Shown here piece by piece: positions 8,296 through 15,715 of a DNA stretch of 64,000 nt. How positions within the stretch are numbered: the first letter of the stretch is position 1; each line of letters opens with the position of its first letter. The stretch is from NCBI RefSeq assembly GCF_900108565.1, contig NZ_LT629971.1:3906001-3970000 (forward strand), in the 5' to 3' direction. The notes under the pieces were generated by a model. The model was not told the DNA's origin, did no database searches, and worked only from the letters and a program-made list of their open reading frames with translations. Origin of the DNA: Mycolicibacterium rutilum. GTDB lineage: Bacteria; Actinomycetota; Actinomycetes; Mycobacteriales; Mycobacteriaceae. The translations under genes were made by a program, and so were the position numbers.

Positions 8296-9000
8296 CTAGA
8301 GTTCCTCGGCTACAGCCAGACTGGCCTCGTCGATGATCGCGCGCATCGCCCGTTCGGCGGCCGCCTCGTCGCGCATCCGGATTGCCCGCGCCACCTGGTC
8401 GTGCAGATCGATCGCGGCGGGGTTCGGCGTGGCGGGCATCATCCCGTGGTGCGTGCGCCCGGCCAGTACCTCGGCGACCACCCCGTCGAGTGCACGGAAC
8501 ATCTCGTTTCCGCTGGCCTCGAGCAGCGTGCGGTGAAACAGCTTGTCCGCCTCCAAATATGCCCCGAGGTCGCCGGCACGCCCGTGCATCACCATGTCCG
8601 ACACCGCCGCGGCCATCAACCGGCACTGGTCCGGGTCGGCGCGGCGCGCCGCCAACGCCGCGGCGGCAGGCTCGAATCCGCGCCGCAGTTCGGACAACGA
8701 GAGGAGTTGTGCGGCACGGTCCGGGGAGTCCAACCGCCAGCGGATCAGCAGCGGGTCGAAGACATTCCACTTGTCGGTCGGTTGAATCGTGATTCCGACC
8801 CGGCGCCGCGATTCGACCATGCCCATCGATTCGAGGACCCGGATCGCCTCGCGCACGACGCTGCGTGACAGGCCGTGCTGCGCGCTCACCGCGTCGAGGG
8901 TCAGCACATCTCCGGTCGCGTACTCGCCGGACACGATCGCGGTCCCCAGCGCGGCGAGCAAACTCCCGTGCAGAGCACCGACGTTTGGCCGAGACACCAC
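8296..9000 (-). CDS. GntR-family (FCD/FadR-type) transcriptional regulator of the gluconate genes
   Basis: The 234-residue product has an N-terminal winged helix-turn-helix ('LTLDAVSAQHGLSRSVVREAIRVLESMGMVESRRRVGITIQ', about residues 33-73) and a C-terminal all-helical FCD ligand-binding domain. The latter carries candidate metal-ligand residues in 'EADKLFHRTLLEASGN' and 'DLHDQVARAIRMRDEAAAERAM'. It starts at GTG 9000 and is divergent from gntK-gntP, with paired palindromes at 9040-9072 between them. By analogy with GntR/FCD regulators it probably represses the gluconate genes and is released by gluconate or 6-phosphogluconate; this is inference from context. Confidence 0.9.
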   Translation of the reverse strand: MVSRPNVGALHGSLLAALGTAIVSGEYATGDVLTLDAVSAQHGLSRSVVREAIRVLESMGMVESRRRVGITIQPTDKWNVFDPLLIRWRLDSPDRAAQLLSLSELRRGFEPAAAALAARRADPDQCRLMAAAVSDMVMHGRAGDLGAYLEADKLFHRTLLEASGNEMFRALDGVVAEVLAGRTHHGMMPATPNPAAIDLHDQVARAIRMRDEAAAERAMRAIIDEASLAVAEEL

Positions 9001-9039
9001 GGATACATCCTGTCATAGCTTTGCTGGGTCGGATAAAAA

Positions 9040-9072
9040 CATATGATTCCGTAACTCTGTTGCAATCATATG
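9040..9072. promoter_or_regulatory. Probable GntR operator (paired palindromic sites)
   Basis: Two copies of CATATGATT in inverted orientation: CATATGATT at 9040-9048 and AATCATATG at 9064-9072, each built around the palindrome ATCATATGAT. The stretch is strikingly AT-rich for this genome and lies between the divergent regulator and gntK. It is best read as the operator/promoter region for both directions. Confidence 0.65.
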
Positions 9073-9123
9073 CTTTTTAAGGCATGCTGTGTGACGCCAA
9101 ACACAACTGGGTAGGCGGTGCAG

Positions 9124-9630
9124 ATGGCGTCACCAATCGTCGTGATGGGCGTGTCCGGGTCGGGCAAGTCGACCGTCGGGGCCGCGCTCGCACAACGCCT
9201 GCGTGTGCCGTTCGCCGACGCGGACGACTTTCACCCGCCGGCCAACATCGCCAAGATGACGGCGGGTGAGGCGCTCAACGACGACGACCGCTACCCGTGG
9301 CTGGAAGCGATCGGGGAGTGGCTGGCCGAACGCTGCGCCACCGGTGGGGTGATGAGTTGCTCGGCACTCAAACGCAAGTACCGCGACCAACTCCGCCGGC
9401 ACTGTCCGGAGGTCGAGCTGCTGCACCTGCGCGGCACCCCGGAGGTCATCGGCCGCCGGCAGGCCAGTCGGCCCGGCCACTTCATGCCCGCCTCGCTGCT
9501 GACGTCCCAGTTTGAGACCCTCGAACCGCTCGAGCCCGATGAACGCGGCGTCGATATCGACGTCGACCAGAGCATCGACGCCATCATCGAGGCCTACGTG
9601 ACCGCCACCGCAGAAACCGAGCACGGCTGA
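9124..9630 (+). CDS. gntK: Gluconokinase
   Basis: Phosphorylates D-gluconate with ATP to 6-phosphogluconate, feeding the pentose phosphate pathway. The 168-residue protein has P-loop GVSGSGKS at residues 9-16, 'FADADDFHPPANIAKMTAGEALNDDDRYPWLEAI' and 'SCSALKRKYRDQLR'. It also has 'SRPGHFMPASLLTSQFETLEPLE', all typical of thermoresistant GntK-type gluconokinases. ATG 9124 has GGCGG about 6 bases upstream; GTG 9118 is an alternative. Followed by the gluconate permease after 67 bases. Confidence 0.97.
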   Translation: MASPIVVMGVSGSGKSTVGAALAQRLRVPFADADDFHPPANIAKMTAGEALNDDDRYPWLEAIGEWLAERCATGGVMSCSALKRKYRDQLRRHCPEVELLHLRGTPEVIGRRQASRPGHFMPASLLTSQFETLEPLEPDERGVDIDVDQSIDAIIEAYVTATAETEHG

Positions 9631-9697
9631 GGTTCACGCCGAACACATTCTCCTTCAACCGAATTCGAACCCCAACCCGCAGACCCTCGGAGGCCTC

Positions 9698-11131
9698 ATG
9701 GAAGCGATCGAACCGGCATACGGCGCCACCACCCTGCTGCTGATAGCGGCGGCGGCGGTCGCGGTCCTGCTCTTCCTCATCATGAAGGTCAAGATGCACG
9801 CGTTCGTCGCGCTGGTGTTGGTCAGCGCGCTGACGGCGCTGGCCGCGGGCATCCCGGTCGGTGATGTGCCGTCGGCGTTGAGTTTCGGGTTCTCCAACAC
9901 GCTGGGCTCGGTAGCGCTGCTGGTCGGCTTCGGCGTCATGCTCGGCAGACTGCTCGAAGTCACGGGCGGAGCGCAGGTGCTGGCCGACACGCTGATCAGC
10001 CGGTTCGGCGAGAAGCGCGCGCCGTTGGCGCTCGGCGTGGCTGCGCTGATCTTCGGCTTCCCGATCTTCTTCGATGCCGGCCTCGTCGTCTTCCTGCCGA
10101 TCATCATGACCGTCGCGCGCCGCTTCGGCGGGTCGCTGCTGCTGTACGGGCTGCCCGCCGCCGGTGCGTTCGCCGCCATGCATGCCTTGGTCCCGCCGCA
10201 CCCGGGACCGGTCGCGGCCGCCGAGGCGCTGGAAGCCAGCATCGGTCTGACGCTGGTGATCGGCCTGCCGATCGCGGTGGTGTCCTGGTATATCGGTGTG
10301 CTGCTGGTTTCGCGGGCGTTGGGACGGCGCATCCACGTCGACGTTCCCACCGCGCTGTTCGGTGAGATGAACGACGGGCGCAACGGCGACACCGACACCG
10401 ACGGCGGCACCTCCGGCACCGGGCGAGCTGTCACCGCAACCCGCACCGCGCCGTCGTTCGCCACCGTGCTCGGCGTCCTGCTGCTGCCGCTGGTACTGAT
10501 CGGGTTCAATACCGTTCTCGATACCCTGATCACCGCCGGCGTGCTGGAGGAATCCACCTGGGCTCAGTACCTGATGTTGTTGGGCAACACCAGCATTGCG
10601 CTGCTCATCACCGTTGTCGTGGCCACCCTGGTGCTGGGTCTGCGCGGTGGTCGCTCGATGGACGACGTCAGCACGCTGTTCGACAAGGCGCTCGGCCCGG
10701 TCTGCTCGATCATCCTGATCACCGGTGCGGGCGGCATGTTCGGCGGGGTGCTGCGACTCAGCGGCATCGGCAGTGCGCTGACCGACTCACTGTCGGGCCT
10801 GGGCATGTCGCTGATCGTGCAGGCGTTCATCATCGCCACGCTGCTGCGGGTGGCGCAGGGTTCGGCGACCGTCGCGCTGACGACGACGGCCGGGTTGCTC
10901 AGTGCCGCCGCCGCCGAAGCAAGCCTCAGCAGTGTTCAGCTCACCCTGCTCGTCATCGCGATCGCCGCCGGCGCGACTGTGCTGTCCCACGTCAACGACT
11001 CGGGATTCTGGTTGGTCAGCCGGTTCTTCGGAATGGACGTCAAGACCACGTTCAAGACGTGGACGGTCATGGAGACCACACTCGGCCTGACCGCGTTCGG
11101 GCTCAGCCTGATCGTGTGGCTGGTGGTCTGA
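9698..11131 (+). CDS. gntP: Gluconate:H+ symporter, GntP family
   Basis: A 477-residue inner-membrane permease with about 12-14 hydrophobic helices. Family blocks include 'MKVKMHAFVALVLVSALTALAAGIP', 'GFGVMLGRLLEVTGGAQVLADTLI', 'GFPIFFDAGLVVFLPI' and 'AMHALVPPHPGPVAAAEAL'. 'SHVNDSGFWLVSRFFGMDVKTTFKTW' is also characteristic of GntP/GntT. It has a clear Shine-Dalgarno (CGGAGG) before ATG 9698. Together with gntK it forms a gluconate uptake and activation unit, probably controlled by the divergent GntR regulator. The central loop (about residues 225-250) is Thr/Gly/Asp-rich and probably cytoplasmic. Confidence 0.96.
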   Translation: MEAIEPAYGATTLLLIAAAAVAVLLFLIMKVKMHAFVALVLVSALTALAAGIPVGDVPSALSFGFSNTLGSVALLVGFGVMLGRLLEVTGGAQVLADTLISRFGEKRAPLALGVAALIFGFPIFFDAGLVVFLPIIMTVARRFGGSLLLYGLPAAGAFAAMHALVPPHPGPVAAAEALEASIGLTLVIGLPIAVVSWYIGVLLVSRALGRRIHVDVPTALFGEMNDGRNGDTDTDGGTSGTGRAVTATRTAPSFATVLGVLLLPLVLIGFNTVLDTLITAGVLEESTWAQYLMLLGNTSIALLITVVVATLVLGLRGGRSMDDVSTLFDKALGPVCSIILITGAGGMFGGVLRLSGIGSALTDSLSGLGMSLIVQAFIIATLLRVAQGSATVALTTTAGLLSAAAAEASLSSVQLTLLVIAIAAGATVLSHVNDSGFWLVSRFFGMDVKTTFKTWTVMETTLGLTAFGLSLIVWLVV

Positions 11132-11143
11132 CCGCAGCCGCGA

Positions 11144-11632
11144 TCAGGCCTTGACGACCTGGGTGCCGCCCGCGAGCTGATCGTGCTTGCCCTGTTTGGT
11201 CGGGCTGCCGTTGATCGTGACGGCGATGACGACGATCGCGATGAAGCCGAGCAGCCCGCCCACGAACGGGATGACCGGCAGAACAGTCCACGAATTGCGG
11301 ATCGCCGACTGTGCGGCCGTCGGTTTGGGTGTGCCGCCGGGGCCCAGCACCCGCAGGCCGAGCACCTTCTTGCCCAGCGTCGAGCCGGTGGTGGTCTCGA
11401 AGGCGAAGAAGTACACGAACATCAGCACCCCGGTGAACAGACCCGTCACCCAGATGCTCGAAAGGCTGTCGGTGAAGAACGCCAGCAGCCAGCTGATGAT
11501 GCCGACGATGATTCCGTCGATGAGGCGCGCCAGCCAGCGCAACAGCAGGCCGCCGGGACGGCCCGCGGAGGGCGGGTAGCCTCCCGGCTCGCCGTACTGT
11601 CCTGGCTGGTATCCGAATTCAGGGCTGGTCAC
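11144..11632 (-). CDS. RDD-family membrane protein
   Basis: A 162-residue protein with a Pro/Gly/Tyr-rich N-terminus (residues 1-28) and an RDD domain with three to four helices. The signature is 'LLRWLARLIDGIIVGI', followed by 'TGSTLGKKVLGLRVLGPGG' and a C-terminal helix 'VIPFVGGLLGFIAIVVIAVTI'. RDD proteins are small envelope membrane proteins; some have been linked to ion transport, but function here is unknown. It starts at GTG 11632. It is convergent with gntP. Confidence 0.9.
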   Translation of the reverse strand: MTSPEFGYQPGQYGEPGGYPPSAGRPGGLLLRWLARLIDGIIVGIISWLLAFFTDSLSSIWVTGLFTGVLMFVYFFAFETTTGSTLGKKVLGLRVLGPGGTPKPTAAQSAIRNSWTVLPVIPFVGGLLGFIAIVVIAVTINGSPTKQGKHDQLAGGTQVVKA

Positions 11633-11672
11633 GGCGCCAATCTACCGGCGACGCCGTGACCTTTGGGGCGGA

Positions 11673-12647
11673 TCAGCGCAGTTTGCGCTGCTGCCGCTTG
11701 GCTTCCTTGCTCGCCTGCTTGGCTTGTTTGCGAGCCTGCTTGCGGGCCGTCTCGGCGATTTCCTGAGCACGCCCCCGCGCTTCCGGCGCCCGCTCGCGGG
11801 CGACATCGGCCCACTCCGAACCGCGCTCGCGCGCAACGTCGGCCAGCAAGGCGCTGCGCTTGCGCGCAACGTCGGCGAACTCCGGTCCGCGCTCGCGCGC
11901 AACGTCGGCGAAGTCGGCGCTGCGCTTGCGGGCCAACTCGGCGAACTCCGGTCCGCGCTCGCGCGCCACCTCGGCGAGTTCAGCACCCCGCTTGCGGGCC
12001 AACTCCGCGAACTCCGGTCCGCGCTCCCGGGCGACCTCGGCGAGCTCGCTGCCCCGTTCGAGCGCGACGTGTGCGATCTCCCGGCCGCGTTCCGCCCCGA
12101 CCTGCAGCCCATGGCTGACCTTGTCGGCGATGGCGCTGTCACCGAGCGCCCCGCCGGCCGCCGCCCCTGCGGGCAGTGCCGCGGTCACGGCGCCGGACAC
12201 CTTCTGCGCCGCCTGGCGGCCGCGCCAGCCCAGCGACGGTTTGCCCTCGGTGTCCACCGCGGCGATGATCAATCCGCCGATCAGGCTGACGTCGGTGATG
12301 AACGCCCGCCGTTCCTCGGCCTTACGTGCTGGATCCGTCTCGCTCCAGAACGTGTGTCCACCAAGGCTGCCCGGGACCACGCTCACCGCGAGCGCGGCCG
12401 ATGCCAGCCGTGGCAGTTTGCCGGTCGCCAACAACAGGCCACCGCCGATCTGCACAGCGGCGGTCACCTTGGCGACGGTTTCGGCGTTGGCCGGGACATT
12501 GGTGCCGACCGGGTCGGGCAGCTTGCTCAGCCCCTCGAGCGTGGGACGGGCGGCGTCGGCCGCCGGCTTGGGACTCCGCAGCGCTTCCACCCCACGGGCG
12601 ATGAAGGCAGCTGACAGCATCGGGCGCGCGATACGACGGATCAACAT
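11673..12647 (-). CDS. DoxX-family membrane protein with C-terminal 11-residue repeat tail
   Basis: From ATG 12647 the product is 324 residues. Residues 1 to about 165 are a DoxX-type membrane domain ('MLIRRIARPMLSAAFIARGVEALRSP', 'AAVQIGGGLLLATGKLPRLASAALAVSVVPGSLGGHTFW', 'FITDVSLIGGLIIAAVDTEG'). Residues 183-292 are ten consecutive 11-residue units of the type VARERGPEFAE / LARKRGAELAE. A Lys/Arg/Gln-rich tail ends the protein. The hendecad pattern, with small or hydrophobic residues at fixed positions and alternating charge, predicts a long amphipathic or coiled helix. DoxX domains are associated with redox stress and membranes; the role of the repeats is unknown. Confidence 0.88.
   Translation of the reverse strand: MLIRRIARPMLSAAFIARGVEALRSPKPAADAARPTLEGLSKLPDPVGTNVPANAETVAKVTAAVQIGGGLLLATGKLPRLASAALAVSVVPGSLGGHTFWSETDPARKAEERRAFITDVSLIGGLIIAAVDTEGKPSLGWRGRQAAQKVSGAVTAALPAGAAAGGALGDSAIADKVSHGLQVGAERGREIAHVALERGSELAEVARERGPEFAELARKRGAELAEVARERGPEFAELARKRSADFADVARERGPEFADVARKRSALLADVARERGSEWADVARERAPEARGRAQEIAETARKQARKQAKQASKEAKRQQRKLR
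11772..12101 (-). repeat. Ten tandem 33-bp repeats inside the DoxX gene
   Basis: The 330 bases encode ten 11-residue units, such as VALERGSELAE, VARERGPEFAE and LARKRGAELAE. At DNA level the units share GCGCGCAACGTCGGCGA-like cores on the plus strand and alternate two subtypes (RERGPEF and RKRSADF). Unit identity is high but not perfect, which suggests expansion by slippage or unequal crossing-over and then drift. Confidence 0.9.
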
Positions 12648-12683
12648 GGCCCCTGTGTTCCCGGGCTGTCGGTGCCACAAACG

Positions 12684-13187
12684 TCAGTTTGTCCCGCGCA
12701 TACGGCGTTGGCGCAGGGGCAACACGAACCAGAACATCGACAGAGTCACCAGGCTGACCCCGCCCGCGATCCACGCCGCGGTCCGGCCGGCGACCGTGTC
12801 GAAGATGATGGTGGCGACGCCGGCGAGCGCGACTCCGAGCAACAACATCCCCACGAGCGCGTAGCTGTGGGCGGTGGCCACCAGCGAGCGCATGCGCCGC
12901 CGGCGGAACAGCAGCCGGTGCATGCTCACCGGGGCGATGAGCAGGATGGTCGCGCCGATCGAGCAGACCACAGTGGTCAGGTAGACCACCCGCATCGCGG
13001 TGTCGAGGTCGTCGAAGCGGTCCGAGAACGACAGGATCAACAGGAACCCGGTGAGTAACTGGACACCGGTCTGCGCGACGCGCAGTTCCTGCAGCAAGCT
13101 CGACCAATTGCGGTCCAGCCGTTGCGTTTCCGTCTCGCCGCGGCCATCGTCTCCCTGGGGGTGCGCGTCCGGGCCCTCGGTGTCCAC
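12684..13187 (-). CDS. DUF6328-type small membrane protein
   Basis: A protein of about 168 residues. A charged N-terminus (residues 1-35, 'DTEGPDAHPQGDDGRGETETQRLDRNW') precedes 'LLQELRVAQTGVQLLTGFLLILSFSDRFDDLD' and four hydrophobic helices. This arrangement matches the DUF6328 family of actinobacterial membrane proteins; function is unknown. GTG 13187 is chosen because the longer open frame (to 13274) adds non-conserved residues and would abut the divergent kinase start at 13277. Confidence 0.8.
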   Translation of the reverse strand: MDTEGPDAHPQGDDGRGETETQRLDRNWSSLLQELRVAQTGVQLLTGFLLILSFSDRFDDLDTAMRVVYLTTVVCSIGATILLIAPVSMHRLLFRRRRMRSLVATAHSYALVGMLLLGVALAGVATIIFDTVAGRTAAWIAGGVSLVTLSMFWFVLPLRQRRMRGTN

Positions 13188-13276
13188 ACCTGATTCTCGC
13201 AGTCGCCCCTCGCAGTGGCCACCGAACGGCGGTTTCGGCACCCACCCCGCCCGCGCGGCGTAGTAGTTTCGCAAGG

Positions 13277-14674
13277 GTGACTCTCGTTGCGGGCATCGAT
13301 TCGTCCACCCAGTCCTGCAAGGTGCTGATCTGTGACGCGGACACCGGCGCGGTGGTGCGCTCCGGGTCGGCGCCGCACCCCGACGGCACCGAAGTCGACC
13401 CCCGACACTGGTGGGCCGCGCTGGAGACCGCGGTGTCGGCCGCGGGCGGCCTGGACGACGCGGCCGCCGTCTCGGTCGGTGCCCAGCAGCACGGCATGGT
13501 GTGCCTGGACGAAAACGGCCAGGTGGTGCGGAATGCGTTGCTGTGGAACGACACCCGGTCCAGCACGGCCGCCGTACAGCTCACCGACGAACTCGGCGGA
13601 GCCCACGAGTGGGCCAAACGCATCGGCGTGGTGCCGGTGGCGGCGATCACCGCGACCAAACTGCGCTGGCTCACCGACCACGAACCCGCGCAAGCCGACG
13701 CGACGGCCGCCGTGTGCCTGCCGCACGACTGGTTGACCTGGCGGCTCAGCGGTTCGACCGACATCGGCGACCTTCGCACCGACCGCAGCGACGCCAGTGG
13801 AACCGGCTACTTCTCCTCGGAGGCAGGCGAATACGACTCCGGCCTGCTCGAGCTGGCGATGCGCGGACGACGGCCGCTGGTCCCGGAGGTGCTCGGCCCG
13901 CGCGATACGGCGGGGCGGACCGCCTCGGGTGCACAGTTGGGCGCCGGCGCGGGCGACAACGCCGCCGCGGCACTGGGGCTGGGTGCGGCCGAGGGCGACT
14001 GCGTGCTGTCGCTGGGGACGTCGGGTGTCGTCAGCGCGGTGGGCGGCGTGGCACCGCACGATCCGGAGGGTGTGGTGGCTGCCTTCGCCGACGCCACCGG
14101 CCGCCAACTGCCGCTGGTGTGCACGCTCAACGGCGCGCCGGTGCTCGCGGCGGTCGCGCGGATGCTGGGCGTGGAGTTCGACGAGTTGGACCGGTTGGCG
14201 CTGTCGGCGCCCGCAGGCGCAGAAGGCCTGACGCTGGTGCCGTACTTCGAGGGGGAACGGTCGCCGAATCTGCCCGAGGCCAGTGGAGCCCTGCACGGCG
14301 CGAACACCCGAAACCTGACGTCGGCCAACGTCGCTCGCGCAGCGGTCGAAGGTCTGCTGAGTTCGATGGCGTACTGCGTCGAGAAGATCGCCGCGCACGG
14401 CGTCGACGTCCACGATGTCATCCTCACCGGCGGGGGAGCGCGTTCGGAGGCCGTCCGCCGGATCGCCCCCGCGGTGCTGGGGACGACGGTGCGGGTGCCG
14501 ACTCCGGCCGAGTACGTGGCACTGGGTGCGGCGCGTCAGGCCGCGTGGACACTGTCGCAGTCGGATTCGCCACCGGAGTGGACTGCGGAGGGCGGCCAGA
14601 CCTACCGCGCAGATCCCACCCCGGCAGTGCTCGACCAGTATCGCGCAGCCCAGCCGCTGACGCTCGGGCAGTGA
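13277..14674 (+). CDS. xylB: Xylulokinase-like FGGY carbohydrate kinase
   Basis: A 465-residue ATP-dependent sugar kinase of the FGGY family, most like D-xylulose 5-kinase. It has the N-terminal phosphate loop 'GIDSSTQSCKVLICD', 'VGAQQHGMVCLDENG', 'LLWNDTRS' and 'LPHDWLTWRLSG'. The catalytic Asp227 lies in GAGAGDNAAAALGLG, with 'VLSLGTSGVVSAV' and the C-terminal adenosine motif 'VILTGGGARSEAVRRIAP'. The GTG start at 13277 has AAGGG directly before it. A role in pentulose or pentitol breakdown fits the neighbouring polyol genes. The exact ketose is inferred. Confidence 0.9.
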   Translation: MTLVAGIDSSTQSCKVLICDADTGAVVRSGSAPHPDGTEVDPRHWWAALETAVSAAGGLDDAAAVSVGAQQHGMVCLDENGQVVRNALLWNDTRSSTAAVQLTDELGGAHEWAKRIGVVPVAAITATKLRWLTDHEPAQADATAAVCLPHDWLTWRLSGSTDIGDLRTDRSDASGTGYFSSEAGEYDSGLLELAMRGRRPLVPEVLGPRDTAGRTASGAQLGAGAGDNAAAALGLGAAEGDCVLSLGTSGVVSAVGGVAPHDPEGVVAAFADATGRQLPLVCTLNGAPVLAAVARMLGVEFDELDRLALSAPAGAEGLTLVPYFEGERSPNLPEASGALHGANTRNLTSANVARAAVEGLLSSMAYCVEKIAAHGVDVHDVILTGGGARSEAVRRIAPAVLGTTVRVPTPAEYVALGAARQAAWTLSQSDSPPEWTAEGGQTYRADPTPAVLDQYRAAQPLTLGQ

Positions 14675-14689
14675 TGCCGGCTCAGTGAT

Positions 14690-15610
14690 TCAGTGCTCGG
14701 CTTCCGGCCGCGGCCACTGCGCGCGCGGTAGTGCGGCGTCGCGGGGCGGCCGCATCCGGTCCAGGATCACGCGCAGCGGTGGCCAGATCGCGCGGCCGCG
14801 CCGGGTCACGGCGTAGGCGGTCAACACCGGTTTCGGGTCGGGCATCGGGAGCACCTTGACCCCGGCACTGGTCGGCCTGCCCAGCGGTAGCAGGCCGACG
14901 CCGAAGCCGGCGACGATCAGTTCCTCGACCAGATCGAGGCTGTCGATCTCGTGCGCGATGCGCGGTGCGAATCCGGCCAGCGCCGCCAGCGTCCGGACGG
15001 CGGTCTCGTCGGCGGTGTTGCGCGAGTTGACGATCCAGGTGTAGCCGGCGTATGTGCTCAGGTCGACCGGACCATCGGGAAAGTCCACCGGGACGCCGAG
15101 CCCCCAGGTGATCGACCACAGCGCTTCGGTCTCGAGCAGCGGTCCCGGCGAGGCCGGTGCCAGGTTGTACTCGTAGGTCAAGGCCAGATCAATGCTGTCG
15201 TCGTTGAGCAACGAGAACGCCTCGACCGGTTCGTACTCGCTGATGACGAGTTCGACCTCGGGGTAGGTCGCGGCCAGATCGGCCACGATGGGCAGCAGCG
15301 ACACCCGGATACCGGTCGCGAAGCCGCCTATCCGCACCACACCGCTCGGTTCGGCGTCGGGGTCGAGGTCCAACCGCGCACTGTCGATGGCGGCCAGGAT
15401 CGTCACCGCGTGATCCGCCAGTCGTCGCCCCGCCGGGGTCAGCCGCACCCGGCGTCCCTCCGGTTCGATCAACTGAGCGCCGGTTTCTTTTGCCAGTGCC
15501 GCGATCTGCTGCGACACCGTGGACGTGGTGAGGCGGTAGGTCTCGGCCACCGCGCGCATCGATCCGAGCCGCGACAGCGCGAGCAGCAGTTGGAGACGGC
15601 GGGTGTCCAC
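14690..15610 (-). CDS. LysR-family transcriptional regulator
   Basis: A protein of about 306 residues. The N-terminal HTH is 'RRLQLLLALSRLGSMRAVAETYRLTTSTVSQQIAALAKETGAQLIEPEGRRVRLTPAGRRLADHA'. A periplasmic-binding-like effector domain follows ('VRIGGFATGIRVSLLPIVADLAATYPEVELVISEYEP'). GTG 15610 (VDTRRLQ) fits the usual LysR start; an open frame continues to 15661. It is divergent from the FGGY kinase at 15716 and convergent with xylB. By the usual LysR arrangement it most likely controls the kinase at 15716; the ligand is unknown. Confidence 0.9.
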   Translation of the reverse strand: MDTRRLQLLLALSRLGSMRAVAETYRLTTSTVSQQIAALAKETGAQLIEPEGRRVRLTPAGRRLADHAVTILAAIDSARLDLDPDAEPSGVVRIGGFATGIRVSLLPIVADLAATYPEVELVISEYEPVEAFSLLNDDSIDLALTYEYNLAPASPGPLLETEALWSITWGLGVPVDFPDGPVDLSTYAGYTWIVNSRNTADETAVRTLAALAGFAPRIAHEIDSLDLVEELIVAGFGVGLLPLGRPTSAGVKVLPMPDPKPVLTAYAVTRRGRAIWPPLRVILDRMRPPRDAALPRAQWPRPEAEH

Positions 15611-15715
15611 GTGTCCATTGTTCACGATCAATGGACGATGCCGCTCATGTTCGGCGGTCATATCGAACGATCAGCGGAGCCGATCGGAGCAGGGTCCTGA
15701 CGTAGGGTCTATCGC

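Noticed and set aside
11772..12101. 33-bp tandem repeats considered as a CRISPR-like or minisatellite non-coding array
   Set aside because: No spacers; units are contiguous, stay in frame and encode a regular 11-residue pattern, so a protein repeat.
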